Origin: Serripes groenlandicus | Lineage: Eukaryota; Mollusca; Bivalvia; Cardiida; Cardiidae | NCBI GenBank assembly: GCA_031761405.1 | Contig: JASEVX010000116.1 | Coordinates: 310,001-374,000, forward strand | Reading direction: 5' to 3' | DNA: 64,000 nucleotides | Part shown: one piece after another, positions 21,822-34,067 of the stretch | How the letters are laid out: each line of letters opens with the position of its first letter | Position numbering within the stretch: position 1 is the stretch's first letter | Translations under genes and position numbers: made by a program | The notes under the pieces: generated by a model | What the model saw: only the letters and a program-made list of their open reading frames with translations | Databases searched by the model: none | Told to the model about the DNA's origin: nothing

Positions 21822-22170
21822 TAACCCTTTCCCCCATACAGCTGACCAATTTGAATACATCTAGTCAAAAACATTGAATATCTCTTTAAAGGAAAGAAAG
21901 TGGGAAAACATTGTGGCAAAACGTGAAATTGCTCATTTCGGGCAATTTGTTTTTGTCACAATATTTTCAAATTTCTTTTACTTCAGAGGTGTCAAAGTGT
22001 GTCTGTATGACAGTATAAAACACCCTTGGAAAAACATGCAATACATTTAAAGCAGAGTGGGTTGGAAAATATCTATAAATGAAAAATTACAAGCTACTTG
22101 GTATGTAGTTTAAAGCAAATATGAGAAAATTGCTCATTTTCAAAATGCATTTGTATGAGGAAAGGGCTAA
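21822..22170. mobile_element. Two family A MITE fragments
   Basis: The first starts TTAACCCTTTCCCCCATACA and contains the palindromic centre AAATTGCTCATTTCGGGCAA. The second ends GTATGAGGAAAGGGCTAA near 22169. Confidence 0.55.
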
Positions 22171-22223
22171 TGAAGACAAAGATACACATTGATATATTTT
22201 CACTGGATGCATGTACTGTACTT

Positions 22224-23246
22224 TTATTATACCCCCGATAAACGAAGTTTAGAGTGGGTATAATGGAGTCACCCTGTGGTTGGTCGGTCGGTCGGTTGGT
22301 CCGTTGCGATTTTCCTTGTCCGGAGCATAACTTTAAAACTAATTGTTGGAATTTAATAAAACTTCATAGGATGATACAACACATTGAGAGGAAGTGCGGT
22401 GTACAGGAACCATAACTCTATTTTACCTAAATACAGAGTTATTGCCCTTTGTTACTATTTCTTGTCCGGAGAATTACTTAATAACTAACTGATGGAATCT
22501 AATAAAACTACATACAATGGTAGAGCATAATGAGAGGAAGTGCAGTATACAAGAACCATAACTCTAATTTACATAATTACAGAGTTATTGCCCTTTGTTA
22601 CTTTTTCTTGTCCGGAGAATTACTTAATAACTAACAGATGGAATTTAATAAAACTACATACAATGGTAGAGCATAATGAGAGGAAGTGCAGTATACAAGA
22701 ACCATAACTCTAATTTACATAATTACAGAGTTATTGCCCTTTGTTACTTTTTCTTATTCGTAGAGTCTTGTCCAGAGCATAACTTTAAAACAAATTGTTG
22801 TAATTTAATAAAACTTCATAGGATGATACAACACATTGAGAGGAAGTGCGGTGTACAGGAACCATAACTCTATTTTACCTAAATACAGAGTTATTGCCCT
22901 TTGTTACTTTTTCTTGTCCGGAGAATTACTTAATAACTAACAGATGGAATCTAATAAAACTACATACAATGGTAGAGCATAATGAGAGGAAGTGCAGTAT
23001 ACAAGAACCATAACTCTAATTTACATAATTACAGAGTTATTGCCCTTTGTTACTTTTTCTTATTCGTTGAGTCTTGTCTGGAGCATAACTTTAAAACTAA
23101 TTGTTGGAATTTAATAAAACTTCATAGGATGATACAACAGTGAGAGGAAGTGCGGTGTACAGGAACCATAACTCTAATTTACATAATTACAGAGTTATTG
23201 CCCTTTGTTACGGGGGTATTAATCACATTCAGTGATAGTTCTAGTT
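22224..23246 (+). mobile_element. Family F Helitron-like element, fullest copy
   Basis: The 5' end TTATTATACCCCCGATAAAC is followed by GAAGTTTAGAGTGGGTATAA, which pairs with it. The 3' end has the ATCAC/GTGAT hairpin, then AGTTCTAGTT. The body is six tandem units of 146-160 bp, each with ACAGAGTTATTGCCCTTTG and TTGTCCGGAG or a variant. A GGTC/GGTT microsatellite is at 22283-22303. CTAG is a valid Helitron CTRR end. No Rep/helicase is encoded. Confidence 0.7.
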
Positions 23247-25675
23247 TTGACAAATTTTGAATAAAAATAATTAAACCATATTAATGAAAATTCAGTATGC
23301 TTCTCTCTCCAAATATCTTACATTGATGCTCAATTATGAGTTTACAAGTTGGAGTCACCTGAATATTTCAATGAATGTATGTCACATTTTGTCAGTATAA
23401 GCTTTTTGGACGGTACCCCTAAGGGTACTGTCTATAGTCATGTGCATTTTGAGAAATCGTACAACAATTGGCTCCCCGACTATAAACAGAATGACAGTGT
23501 AAAGCTGGGAGCCGAAAAAGAAGGATTTTTTTAACCGTCAACAAAAAAGTAGTGTCAATTATCAGGCAATAAAACTGCATTTTCGAAAACCTTGGTGAAT
23601 CAAGATATCTGAATATTCAAAAAAGACTAAAAAGGAAGCATTAGTGGTTGAAAGTTGAAGTAGAACGTTTACAATATTGAGTTGAAGTTTGAATAAATAT
23701 ATTCATAATTAATGTATGAATATATACCAATTTGTTTTAATGTTCAATCATAAAGAATATACTTTTTAGAAACGAAATAATCAGAAGTGATTTTTGGATG
23801 TTTGGTAACTAGTCTACTTATTAACAATAATGCCAAACGCTTCGATGAAAAACTATCTCCCAACTAATTATCTAGCCAATCGATTCATTTTACTGAAAGA
23901 GATGGTAAGGAACGACAACTCTGCGAAAGAGAACTTGCAACTTCCGTTCAAAATGAAAGTAGAAATCTGACAAGCTGCCCTGATGATAGATTGTTATTGT
24001 TTTTGTGGAGAAAAGACACATGAAGTTTTATATTGAGGAAGACTGACAGGAAAGAAATGTGTGCACGCCTAAAATGTTCATTTAGTCATCAATCCGTAAA
24101 ACGTTCGAGGTAGGTCTGTCAATTAACTGTAATTTGGAGTGGAAAACTTTTTTTTTTTTTTTTCGCCCTGTGCTGTATCGTAACCGAATATGAAAATAAG
24201 CTCACATGTATTTCATGTACACGTATGTCTGAAAATAGCCCAATTCCTGTAGACATTCGCTTGTTTGTTTTATCATCTGACAACTGTTAATTATTTAAAA
24301 AGGGTGGCATATGAAGGAAAATGAAAAATAAAAAATGAAGGACTTCGTACATATATTGTACAAGTGTATCATCGTTCTTGTATGTATACACTATTTAGGC
24401 TCATTTAAGGACTTAGGAGACAAAAGTGGTTAAGTGATGTGAAAACTGCTTTCAAACTTAAGTGTGTACAATTATTTGTATTGATGATATTATGTATACA
24501 AGTTTTATTATTGAAAAGAATGAAGAAATACAATGTATATTGATAAATGAATTTTCCAGATTTTGTCTATACTTAGATGGAGCATATGCATGATGCTTTG
24601 CCAAAAATGTTATTCAATTAACGCACAAAAACATATGCATATTTGTGTACGTATGTTATAAATTGTCTAGTGAATCCATGTCTAACTGACACTTTGCCTT
24701 GTGTCATTTATAAAGTTATATTGACATAAAAGTAGTGAGGCTACGCCGTTTCTAGGTCTAAATTACATGTATATGCATGGTCAGTTAAGACTGGTGAGAC
24801 TGCATAATATGATACATAGGCTCCTCTGAGTCTTCACTGGATACAGATGCATTATAACCCCAAATAACTTAATGCAGATAAATAATTGCAAAGTATCTAT
24901 TATAAACAGACTATTTTATTATTCAAATCATAGCATACATATATATTGATAAAAATGGTTTTGTGCAGACATGTATACACATCTTGATTTTATTTTTATT
25001 GTGCAATCAGTAACTGTATGTATTTTTGTTTCGTTTCAGATCATGGAAATGTTGACAGATTATAATGCGCAGCATTACTTGTGAAGAAGATTCATAATGT
25101 CAGTGTATGGGACATTTTTACAACCAACTTTTATGTATTGGAAAAGTTGGGGTATATTTACTGTTATTTCCGGTTTCGTTTTTAGTTGAATCAGAGAAAT
25201 AAAAGACAAATGGCAAGTCCTGGACCAAAACGACGTTAATGACATTCTTCAATTTAGCTGGTAACAGCAGCGAGTCGTTGTGACAAGTATTCTGAATGGA
25301 AGTGTTTGTTTTAACTCGGGAAAACAGTAACGGAATGGAATGTTGTAAACGATACAAATATGAATCAAGGATGCACAATGAGATCTGTTTTTGTTTACTA
25401 TAATACAGGAAGATAACTGTGTAATTAACTAATTACTATGAACAAGACATTCAAGTAAATCATTTTGAGCTATAACACAGCCTTCCAGGAAGACACTTGT
25501 ACATGATAACTAACATTAAGTACTACATATTGTGTCACACAGGGTGAACCTGTTGATAATTTTGATCAGGCAGATTATTTGTTTTGTTAAATGAGCCAAG
25601 ATATAAAAGGTTTGTTATATGACCCAAGATGAAAAACTGTAAGATTACTAGCATTTGTCAACAGTAAGAGGCATG
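23247..25675. other. Long unassigned stretch
   Basis: About 2.4 kb of AT-rich sequence without a recognised element. It contains a small hairpin at 23410-23430 (GGTACCCCTAAGGGTAC) and a motif at 23905 (AAGGAACGACAACTCTGCGA) seen in other repeats. A good acceptor at about 25025-25039 (TTTTGTTTCGTTTCAG) is followed by ATCATGGAAATGTTGACAG and a stop, possibly a tiny terminal exon. Nothing further can be supported. Confidence 0.4.
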
Positions 25676-25679
25676 AGTA

Positions 25680-25799
25680 AAAACCATTGTGACAAAAGGA
25701 GAAATTGCTCGTATGGAGCAATTTCTTCCTCTGCTTCCATGTTTTGAAAAAGCTGTCTGCTGCAGAGGCGTCAGAAAGTGTCTATTTGAGGGAAAGGGT
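25680..25799. mobile_element. Family A MITE, right half
   Basis: The centre is AAATTGCTCGTATGGAGCAA. The arm has CTGTCTGCTGCAGAGGCGTC and the end is GAGGGAAAGGGT. Confidence 0.6.
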
Positions 25800-25814
25800 G
25801 ATTGAAATATTATA

Positions 25815-26399
25815 ATTAGCTCCTCTGGCTGAAAGCTAGTCGAGCTTATGTCATGGCGAATTGTCCGTCGTGCATGCGTTAAATTTTTGCTTCAAACGAC
25901 TTCTCCTACCTAACCACTTGGCCAATTAAGATGAAACTTCCTAGGAAGCATCCTCTTAATGTCCTCTACTAAATTCATTCAAATTTTTTGGATCCATGCA
26001 AAATTCTGGTTTCCATGGCAACCAAATTAAAAAAATAGGGAAAAAGTTTCTCCTCCGAAAGTGTCAGGCCAATTTTTAAATAATTTTGTAGAAATGTTCC
26101 TTGGGTGACCCTCTATCAGATTCCTTCAAGCCAAGTTGATTGGTAGAAAACTATGGCTGCCAGGGTGCGGGGTTATTTTGCCTTATATGGCTATAGTGAA
26201 AACTTAAAAAATCTTCTACAAAAGTTTCGGGCTGATTTTCAAATAATTTTGTAGAAATGTTCCTAGGATGGTCCTCTATCAGATTCCTTCAACAATGTTG
26301 ATTGGTCAAAAACATGGCCATCAGGGGGCGGGGCTGTTTGAAAATTAAATTTTTGCCTAATGGCCGTGGAGCGATACTGGCCCTCTTGGGCCTCTTGTT
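25815..26399 (+). mobile_element. Family B element, second subtype
   Basis: The start is ATTAGCTCCTCTGGCTGAAA with its pairing CTAGTCGAGC. The end is CTGGCCCTCTTGGGCCT plus CTTGTT. Only two to three internal units are left. Confidence 0.8.
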
Positions 26400-26924
26400 T
26401 TTTAAATCTGATCAAAGCTTTCTCTGTCTAGATTCCATAGAGTACTGGTACATGTTCATAAGAAGAATTAATTTCACAATGAGATTATTGATCACAAAAG
26501 GAAAAAGCACATTATGAGATTTAACTTCTGACATAAAGTTTAAAGATTTTCTATTGCATCATTACTGTCTACAGCCTATATACATTCAAAGGTCAGTTTA
26601 CTATTTTTTTCTATGTATATTCAAGTTGATATGTACTCATCATGCAACAGAATTTACATGTACAAAATATGTCCCCAATTTTTCAATTGTTGAACATAGT
26701 AATGGGAAGAAAAGTTTGAAATTTTTAACACAACTGTACATTTTGACCTGTTGATTTTTTTGCAAACTTCAAGGATTGGAAGAAATATTTGAACGGAAAC
26801 AATATCACAGGCTCTTTTTAAAAAACTTCACCCATATTTAACCAATCTACAGCAGACATCTTTGAAAATATCTTTGCAAGCTCACTTTGGTACAGCATGT
26901 TTCCTATTTTATTACTCAGTTTAC

Positions 26925-27188
26925 CGTAGCTCAGTCAGTAGAGACACAGGCTGTTAATCCAGGGGTTGTGAGTTCGAACCCAGCTTGGCCTACATTCCTT
27001 CCAACATTTGACATGACTACCACCAATGGGCTTTCAGACTATGTGGAAAAGCAGCCAGTTGCTTGGAAAGAATGTTGTGTGAAGTACTGGTATCAGAAAG
27101 CCAAGAAACATATGAGTAGTTGAACTGGCTGCCGTGATATGACTGAAAGATTGATGAAAATGGTGTTAAACCCCAATTAATCAATCAA
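26925..27188 (+). mobile_element. tRNA-derived SINE, copy 2
   Basis: The A-box is TAGCTCAGTCAGTAG and the B-box GAGTTCGAACCC, close to consensus. The body has GCTTGGAAAGAATGTTGTGT and the tail is CAATTAATCAATC. Confidence 0.85.
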
Positions 27189-27573
27189 ACTATTTTATTA
27201 CCTGATACTTTGAGACTTGGAAAACTTGTTCATCTTATACCCTTCTTCTCATTGTATACTAAATAGGCTGAGTGTAGCCCATTTTTGGGGGTAAAAAGTA
27301 TAAATTTTGATGTATTTTGGTTGTATTAGAGAATTGGACATTGTTGGTTAAGTTACAGGTCAATTTGAATATGTGTCAGATCCAGTAAAGAACTAGGTCA
27401 CTTAGCCAAACACTGTAGAAAAATCTTGTTAACACTATAGACACTGCATTTTTGTATTGAGCATTTTGAAACCTTGTCAGAAAGTTTGTCTCGATGATAG
27501 GCCAATTTCAAATATTGGTTATTTTGGATAAAACATTAGGGCACTAAGCCAAGTTGGAGGAAAATCTTGTTAA

Positions 27574-28873
27574 CCCTTTCCCTCATATAGACGCGTTCTG
27601 ACGCCTCTGCAGCAGATGGCTTTTTGAAAACATAGAGACAAAAGAAGAAATTGCTCAAAACAAGCAATTTTTAGCTCCACTGCTTATGTCATGGCGAATT
27701 GTCCGTCGTGCGTGCGTGCGTTAACTTTTTCCTTTAAACAACTTCTTCTCCCTAACCACTTGGCCAATTTGGTTGAAACTTCATGGCAAGCATCCTCTCA
27801 ATGTCCTCTACTAAATTCCTTCAAATTTTTTTGATCCATTCAAAATTCTGGTTTCCATGGCAACCGAAAGAAAAAAATAGTGAGAACTTAAAAAATCTTC
27901 TTCTCCGAAAGTGTCAGGCCGATTTTCAAATAATTTTGTAGAAATGTTCCTTGGGTGACCCTTTATTAGATTCCTTCAAGAAATTTTGATTGGGCGAAAA
28001 ACATGGCCGCCAGGGGGCGGGGATTTTTTGCCTTATATAGCTATAGTGAAAACTTAAATAATCTTCTTCTCAAAAAGTGTTCAGCAGATTTTCAAATAAT
28101 TATGTAGAAATGTTCCGTGGGTGACCCTCTATCAGATTCCTTCAAGCCATGTTGATTGGTAAAAAAACATGGCCGTCACAGGGCGGGGCTATTTTGCCTA
28201 TATGGCTAAAGAGCAAACTTAAAAAATCTTCTCCTCCAAAAGTGTCAGGACGATTTTCAAATAATTTTGTAGAAATGTTCCTTGTGTGAACCTTAATTAG
28301 ATTCCTTCAAGAAATGTTGATTGGGCGAAAAACATGGCCACCAGGGGGGCGGGGCTTTTTTGCGTTATATAGCTATAGTGAAAACTTAAAACATCTTCTT
28401 CTCCGAAAGTGTTCAGCCGATTTTCAAATAATTCTGTAGAAATGTTCATTGGGTGACCCTCTATCAGATTCCTTCAAGCCATGTTGATTGGTCGAAAAAC
28501 ATGGGCGCCAGAGGGCGGGCTATTTTGACTTATATGACCATAGTGAAAACTTAAAAAATCTTCTCCTCCGAAAGTGTCGGGCATATTTTCAAATAATTTT
28601 GCAGAAACATTCCTTTGGTGACACTCTACAAGATTCCTTTAAGCCATGGTGGTTGGTAAAAAAAATAGCCACCACGGGGCAGGGCTGTTTGGAGATTTTA
28701 TTTTTGCCTTATGGCCGTGGAGCGATACTGGCCCTCTTGGGCCTCTTGTTCCTTTTGCCACAATGTTTTCCACTTTTAGTCATAGGTTATCCATTCAATT
28801 ATAGAGGTTTTGTATCAATTGACAAAATATGTTCAAAGTCGTCTGCTGCAGAAATTTCATATGAGGGAAAGGG
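27574..28873. mobile_element. Family A MITE with TTAA duplication, split by B
   Basis: TTAA at 27570-27573 and 28874-28877 flank CCCTTTCCCTCATATAG...TATGAGGGAAAGGG. Removing the B element at 27671-28750 leaves a MITE of about 220 bp, matching the intact copy at 63597-63821. Confidence 0.85.
27671..28750 (+). mobile_element. Family B element inside a MITE
   Basis: The 5' hairpin is damaged (TAGCTCCACTGCTTATGTC lacks the GCTGAAAGCCAGTCGAG stem loop). The 3' end is intact, with GGCCCTCTTGGGCC plus TCTTGTT. The sequence is nearly identical unit by unit to the copies at 9733 and 39589. Confidence 0.85.
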
Positions 28874-29572
28874 TTAAACATTGATAGAAAAAGACAAATT
28901 GTCCAACAAGTCCCTCTTTTTCAACAATGTTATCTGTTGCAGAGGTGTCAAATTGGGTTCTATCAGGGAAAGAAGTTAGTCTTAAATACAATGTATTATC
29001 AAACCAAGAAAGAAAATATGTTTTGTGTTCAAGAGAAATTTCTTTATTAAGATATTTACAGCAAAGTGTCATATGTGTTGTACAAATGCAATATATAAAC
29101 TGAGAAGTCTGTTAATATGATTGTTTCAAGATATCATCTCCCTGGAAAGAAAGAGAATATAAATTGTTTTAGATGGTTTAATACGGGTCTTTGTTAAGAT
29201 AATGTCTTTACCTTCTCCACCATGCAGACGATATTTTGACATATTTGCAGCTGATAACATTTTAAAACATTGTAGGAAAAGGATTGTTTCTTTTAATGGT
29301 GTTTTATGCCACTTTCAAAAGTATTCAGGTACATCACAGCGTTTCCTGGATATATTACCAGTACAGCTGGTAAGCTTTTCCTTGACAATAGTGCATCAGT
29401 TGTAATGTTATCTCCTCAAACATGATCACCAAAGAGGGAAACGACTTCTATCATTTAAAGTTTTTTTGTATGAACAAATCGGTGATTGAACCGTGGTCTC
29501 CCATTCATGAGTGACACGCTAACTACTACACAACAAAGGTGGTTTAGTAAAAGAAGAAATTGCTCATTATCC

Positions 29573-30232
29573 CTTTCCCACATACAGGAAATCTGCAGCA
29601 GATGACTTGGAAAATATATATACAAATGATGATGTCATTATTGAATAGAGTTGAAAATATTGTGTCAAATGGAGAAATTGTTCATTATGAGCAATTTCTC
29701 CATTTTCCACAATGTTTTCAAAAGTTATTTGCTGCAGATACATCGAAATGCGTCTGCAAGTGCTCAAGGTGAGTTATTGTGATCGTCCGTCGTCCGTCAA
29801 CATTTTCTCCTCTGTAACAGGTGGGTCAATTGAGATGAAACTTCACAGAAAGCATCCTCTCAATGTCCTCACCAGAATTCCTTAAAATTGTTGGGATCCA
29901 TGCAGAATTCTGGTTTCCATGGCAACGAAATGAAAACAACTTAAAAAAACCTTTTATTTTCAAATAATTTTGTAGAAATGTTCCTTGGATGACCCTCTAT
30001 CAGATTCCTTCAAGCCATGTTGATTGATCGAAAACTATGGCCGCCAGGGGGGGGCGGGGCTTATATGGCTAAAGTTAAAAAAAATAAAAATCAGGTGAGC
30101 GATTCAAGGGCCATCATGGCCCTCTTGTTTAACTTTTCAGTAAGTATACTTTCAATTATAGAGAGTTTCCGTGTTTTTGCTTGGATGCTTTCAAAGTCGT
30201 GCTGCCATATTGTTGTATGTGGGAAAGAGTTC
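29573..30232. mobile_element. Family A MITE interrupted by a short B element
   Basis: The left MITE half runs from CCCTTTCCCACATACAGG to ATGCGTCTGCAAG. A B element without its first hairpin arm occupies 29761-30129 (GTGCTCAAGGTGAG to GGGCCATCATGGCCC plus TCTTGTT). MITE-like sequence resumes to GTATGTGGGAAAGAG. Confidence 0.65.
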
Positions 30233-30429
30233 ACCCCCAAATTCTCACAAATGATTAGCTAAAGAGTTAAGCAGTATAGTTGACTGCATTGTACCTCAAC
30301 ATTTAGTTACTTGGTTACCAACAGAAGTCAACAACCTTTACATGTCAGACAAATAATATTAATGGTTTCTTAATAGTTATTGTCAATGCAATGGGAAATT
30401 TTTTTTTTTTTTAAAAATCTGCTTGTCAT

Positions 30430-30521
30430 GATCATGAGCAATTTCTCCTTTTGCCACAAGTTTTCAAAAGGCGTCTGCTGCAGAATTGTCAGAAAGCGTC
30501 TACAAGTGGGAAAGGGTTAAG
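30430..30521. mobile_element. Family A MITE, right half
   Basis: GAGCAATTTCTCCTTTTGCC leads to GTGGGAAAGGGTTAA at 30521. A short stretch of further A-like sequence is at 30716-30800. Confidence 0.6.
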
Positions 30522-31054
30522 GTGATTGAACAAGATACCTCATAATTGGGCAGAGTTGACTGGATACGTTATAGTTGTCTGCTTTGAAAACATCTTCATT
30601 TAAAAAATTACATATCGAAATATTGATAATTCTTTGGACATTATCATTACATTGTCAGTGGTATTGGTTGCATTATTTGATAGAACTCTATGATATAAGT
30701 ATGAATATCTAATTAACCTTTTCGCACATATAGTGGCATTTCTGCAACTGACGTCTTTCACCAAGAGGAGAAATTGCTCTTTATGAAGACAACTCTGTTC
30801 CATGATTTTACTTTCATTCATCTACATCTACCCTCATACTGTTTGGAAAGGTTTATCTATTTCTTTTAAACATTGCCCTCATAAAGGAAAAGTATATTTA
30901 TTGTATAGAATTCAAACATTGTGGAAAAGGAGTTGTCATCTTTGATCAATTTATCCTTTTTACCCATAATATTTTCAAAAGTAGCTGCGGATGCCTCAAG
31001 ACATCTGCAACATGTAAATTGTTTATCTTTGACAGATCTCTAATTATATTAAAG

Positions 31055-31112
31055 GTACACAGGAACAGTGCTGTAAGGTGTTAGAACTCCTTCTGAACTG
31101 AGAAAGGAACCA
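31055..31112 (+). pseudogene. PRKDC: Possible DNA-PKcs exon with a stop
   Basis: After AG at 31053-31054 the sequence reads (G)TQEQCCKVLELLLN, then TGA, then ERNQ up to a possible donor GTATTT. It continues the codon left open by the exon ending at 13117 (G + GT). It also resembles the vertebrate GTIQQCCDAIDHLCR that follows SLG. The in-frame stop and the ~18-kb distance argue for a dead or misassembled exon. A cryptic donor GTAAGG at about 31073 would give an 18-base microexon instead. The match is short, so chance cannot be excluded. Confidence 0.4.
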
Positions 31113-31153
31113 AGGTATTTTTGTGACACCTGTCTTTGTAGGTGACACATTAA

Positions 31154-31411
31154 CCCTTTCCCATATACAACAAATCTGCAGCAGAAGACAACTTTGAAAA
31201 CATATCCGAGAACTATTGGAAACTCCCTTTAAACAGGGTGAGTGTATTACACTCACCCTGCTTTAAATGAAAGTACAATAATTGAATAGAGTTGAAAACA
31301 TGGTGGCTAAAGAAGAAATTGCTTGTTTTTTCGCAATTTCTTCTTTTGTTGCAATGTTTTTAAAAAAGGTCTGCTGCAAAGGCTTCAGAAAGTGTCTATA
31401 TGGGGAAAGGG
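31154..31411. mobile_element. Family A MITE, complete
   Basis: TTAA flanks lie at 31150-31153 and 31412-31415. The ends are CCCTTTCCCATATAC and TATGGGGAAAGGG. An extra short inverted repeat (GGGTGAGTGTATTACACTCACCC) lies at about 31238-31260, near the centre. Confidence 0.8.
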
Positions 31412-31619
31412 TTAAGGGTCACTTCTCTGTTATCTTCCGTCTGTCTATCACACTTGTGTGTACTGCACTTTTGGTAAGAGACATAAATGTTCCTTAAAAC
31501 ACTAGTGTTGCTGCTTAAGATAATATTTATTCAAGGTTTTGATCATGGCATCTTTATCACCTGGGTTATTCAAGCAGTTAAAAAAGTTTGTAGAAATGTT
31601 CCTTTAGTGACCCTCTTAA

Positions 31620-32027
31620 AGGGACTGAACACCATAATGGTCCAAAATCTTTATATTTTATACTTATTCTAATTAATCCAAAATACGTCCATATATATGT
31701 AACGGAATGTTGTAGAAGGTCGTACAATTAAAAAAATTAAGTCTTGTTTTTCATTATTTCATTGGAAATAAGCAGTTAAAAAACCGTCCGCTCCGTGTTT
31801 TCACGTTTAAAAATACCGTGGAATTTCCTCTTGCTCATTTGAATTTGTGGATTTAATTTGGCATTCTCTAACACTATCGACTCATTACATTCATGTATGC
31901 TTGAGTGTAAGGAACGGCAACTCTGCGAAGGAGATTGTCAATTCGGTTGTAGTGATAAATATACAGCGATATTTTTAGATTTACTGGGTTACAATACATT
32001 TTTTTTCTCATATGGGATTCAGTCCCT
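31620..32027. mobile_element. Family N MITE with TTAA duplication
   Basis: The termini are AGGGACTGAA and TTCAGTCCCT. TTAA flanks them at 31616-31619 and 32028-32031. It sits in the conserved B motif GTGACCCTC/AGATTCCTTCAAG, which closes up when the element and one TTAA are removed. The 408-bp element has no coding capacity. Confidence 0.85.
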
Positions 32028-32090
32028 TTAAAGATTCCTTCAAGACATGTTGATTAGTTGAAAAATATGGTTGCCAGGGGGTGTTTGTTA

Positions 32091-34067
32091 TTAGCTCACC
32101 TGAGCACGAAGTGCGAGGTGAGTTAATGTGATCGCTTTTCGTCCGTCTGTCCGTCATTTTTTGCTACAAACAACTTCTTTTCCGAAACCAATGAATTGAT
32201 TTCATAATAATGTAATAGGAATGTTCCTTAGTGGTTCTCTTCCAAAGTTGAACTTTCCTAGTTCCTAGTAGAACTTTAGTTGCTGCATCATCAGAAAAGG
32301 GGAAAATTGTCAAAACTTTAAAAGTCTTCTTGTCTAAAAGTACTGGTCCGATTTAATAATTATTTGGCACAAATGTTCCTTAGGAGACCCTTTGCCAAGT
32401 TTGTTCAAATTCCGATCCATTGAAAAAAATGGCCAACAGGGGGCGGAGCTTGTTTTTCATTAAATGTGCATTGTAAAAACTTTGAAAATCTTCTTGTCCA
32501 AAAGTACTAGTTTGAATTAAAAATAATTTGACACAAATGTTCCTTGGTTCTCTACCAAGATTATTTTAGGATGCCGCCGCAATAAAATGACAACATAAAA
32601 GTAAAATCATCAAATACAACACATTTATTCCCATACAATAAATAATAACAACACACATTATTAACACTATAATTGTGGAGATATTTGGACGCAAGTGGTA
32701 TTCAAATCATGGAGGACGACACAGTGATCATTAGACTGTTATGCAGACGCACACACCGTATATGTATGACTAGTAGTTTTGTATGAAAGCATGACCTTTT
32801 CCGCTTTCATTCCAGTCCACACTTTTATTAAGCATTTATCCAGCCTACCTTCCCAATTATCCACAACATATAAAGGTCCTATAATTGGGTTCCACGAGGG
32901 ATGCCCTAATACAGGACATCCTCTGCCCTATAAATAATTCCCAATTATCCACAACATATAAAAGTCCTATAATTGGGTTCCACGAGGGATGCCCTAATAC
33001 AGGACATCCTCTGCCCTATAAATAATTCCCAATTATCCACAACATATAAAGGTCCTATAATTGGGTTCCACGAGGGATGCCCTAATACAGGACATCCTCT
33101 GCTTTCTGCCTGTCCCTGACATCCCTCTCCCCTATAAATAATTCCCAATTATCCACAACATATAAAGGTCCTATAATTGGGTTCCACGAGGGATGCCCTA
33201 ATACAGGACATCCTCTGCTTTCTGCCTGTCCCTGACATCCCTCTCCCCTATAAATAATTCCCAATTATCCAAAACATATAAAAGTCCTATAATTGGGTTC
33301 CGCGTGGGATGCCCTAGTACAGGACATCCTCTGCCTTCTGCCTGTCCCGGACATCCCTCTCCCCAATAATTTGATCAACGGTGCAGGCCTAAAAGTCAGA
33401 AGCCGCCTTGCAAAGTTCCGCATCCTTGACATGCCATGCAAAATAGCCCCTCACAGTTCCCAGCTCCTCGTCCGTGACATCCGAGGCCCCGTTCCTGACT
33501 GATGCAATTTATTTTGTGCATGTTTCCTCGAAGCTGATTGAAAAAAGGCAGAGTGTTCCGAATATTCTCAAATTTTGTAGCGTCCTAAACGTTGCATAAC
33601 AGGTGATTAGACACTTTATCAAATCCAATAGTAAATACAAGCGCTTTTTAGTCTAGACTTGATCATAACAGGCAGATGATTTAACCAGGAAGAAAACGAT
33701 TCCAAAAACTCCAAAAACCAGATTTAAAAACATCTCCCAACCCACTAAGGTTTGTCAGCCCCAAAATAAATTAGTTTATAGCTAGGGCCATAATCTGTAT
33801 TGTTCAAATTATTTGGATCCAATAAAAAACATGGCCTCTACGGGGCGGGACTTCTTTTTCCTTATATGTGCATTGTAAAGACTTTAAAAATCTTCTGGTC
33901 TGAAAGTACTGGTCCGATTTAAAAATAACATGGCACAAATATTCCCTGAGCTCTACCAACATTATTCAAATTATTCGGATCCGATAAAAAACAGACTTTA
34001 GGATGTGGACTTCTTAGATTTAATTAAATCAGGTGAGCGATATATAGGACCATCATGGTCCTCTTAT
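32091..34067 (+). mobile_element. Family B-like element with a large internal insertion
   Basis: The 5' end is TTAGCTCACCTGAGCACGAA. The 3' end is AGGACCATCATGGTCCT plus CTTATT, a compensated change of the family B hairpin. The internal-unit motif ACCAAGATTATT is broken at about 32567 and resumes near 33797. The ~1.2-kb insert carries the tandem array at 32851-33370 and is otherwise unidentified. Confidence 0.7.
32851..33370 (-). repeat. 88/116-bp tandem array
   Basis: Five copies start CCCAATTATCCACAACATAT at 32852, 32940, 33028, 33144 and 33260 (the last has AAAACATAT). The first two units are 88 bp. The next two are 116 bp because they carry an extra 28-bp block (CTTTCTGCCTGTCCCTGACA...). 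The minus strand is open through the array, but there is no sign of a gene. Confidence 0.9.

Noticed and set aside
32945..33264. Repeated peptide genes on the minus strand (GEGCQGQAESRGCPVLGHPS and similar)
   Set aside because: The open frames follow the tandem DNA unit, have no start context and no domain, and are broken by the 88/116-bp change.
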